DNA of 6,250 bases from DATEZO01 sp035255485 (lineage in GTDB: Bacteria > Pseudomonadota > Gammaproteobacteria > Burkholderiales > Burkholderiaceae_D): assembly GCA_035255485.1 (NCBI GenBank), contig DATEZO010000280.1, positions 1 to 6,250 on the forward strand. Reading direction: 5' to 3'. Positions within the stretch are counted from its first letter, which is position 1, and each line of letters begins with the position of its first letter. The translations under genes and the position numbers were made by a program. Below are positions 6,235 through 6,250 of the stretch, piece after piece. Under the pieces are notes generated by a model. That model had not been told where the DNA came from. It saw only the letters and a list, made by a program, of their open reading frames with translations, and did not search any database.

Positions 6235-6250
6235 ATCCTTGGCAATCCCT

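Noticed and set aside
1..6250. CRISPR array, insertion sequence, tRNA or rRNA
   Set aside because: No repeat-spacer pattern, transposase, terminal inverted repeats or tRNA-like cloverleaf was seen.

Overview
The window carries a complete imuA-imuB-dnaE2 (imuC) mutagenic translesion-synthesis cassette on the plus strand (909-6204). It sits behind a strong LexA (SOS) operator. At the left edge is the N-terminal part of a LysE/RhtB-type amino-acid exporter, reading leftward off the window. The GC-rich coding sequence, the cassette order, an ImuA of the proteobacterial type and an Escherichia-like CTGT-N8-ACAG LexA box point to a betaproteobacterium. Something in the Burkholderiales, possibly Oxalobacteraceae, is my guess; the genus cannot be fixed from the sequence alone.

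Layout: 1-150 (minus) is the 5' end of a LysE-family transporter gene. 151-908 is a long, comparatively AT-rich intergenic region. It holds two plus-strand intrinsic terminators (about 422-454 and 574-605) with no convincing gene in front of either. It then holds four tandem 11-bp DnaA-box-like units in strict register (761-804), a hairpin/palindrome block (808-831), and the SOS box and promoter (844-877). A good ribosome binding site (895-901) precedes imuA. imuA (909-1652) overlaps imuB (1585-3051) by 68 bases in another frame. dnaE2 (3055-6204) starts three bases after the imuB stop. Neither imuB nor dnaE2 has an obvious Shine-Dalgarno sequence of its own, so translation is probably coupled along one polycistronic message. 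A weak terminator candidate lies after dnaE2.

How the genes work together (family knowledge): DNA damage leads to RecA-stimulated LexA cleavage and derepression of the operon. DnaE2 is the C-family polymerase that does the error-prone synthesis. ImuB is a Y-family-like protein that has lost the catalytic acidic residues and serves as the adaptor to the sliding clamp and partners. ImuA is a RecA-like accessory protein. The polymerase residues expected for DnaE2 are intact here, and those expected to be lost in ImuB are lost, so the cassette looks functional.

No wholly new system is visible. The least ordinary part is the control region: a helically phased DnaA-box-like array about 50 bp upstream of the LexA box, and two unexplained terminators further upstream.
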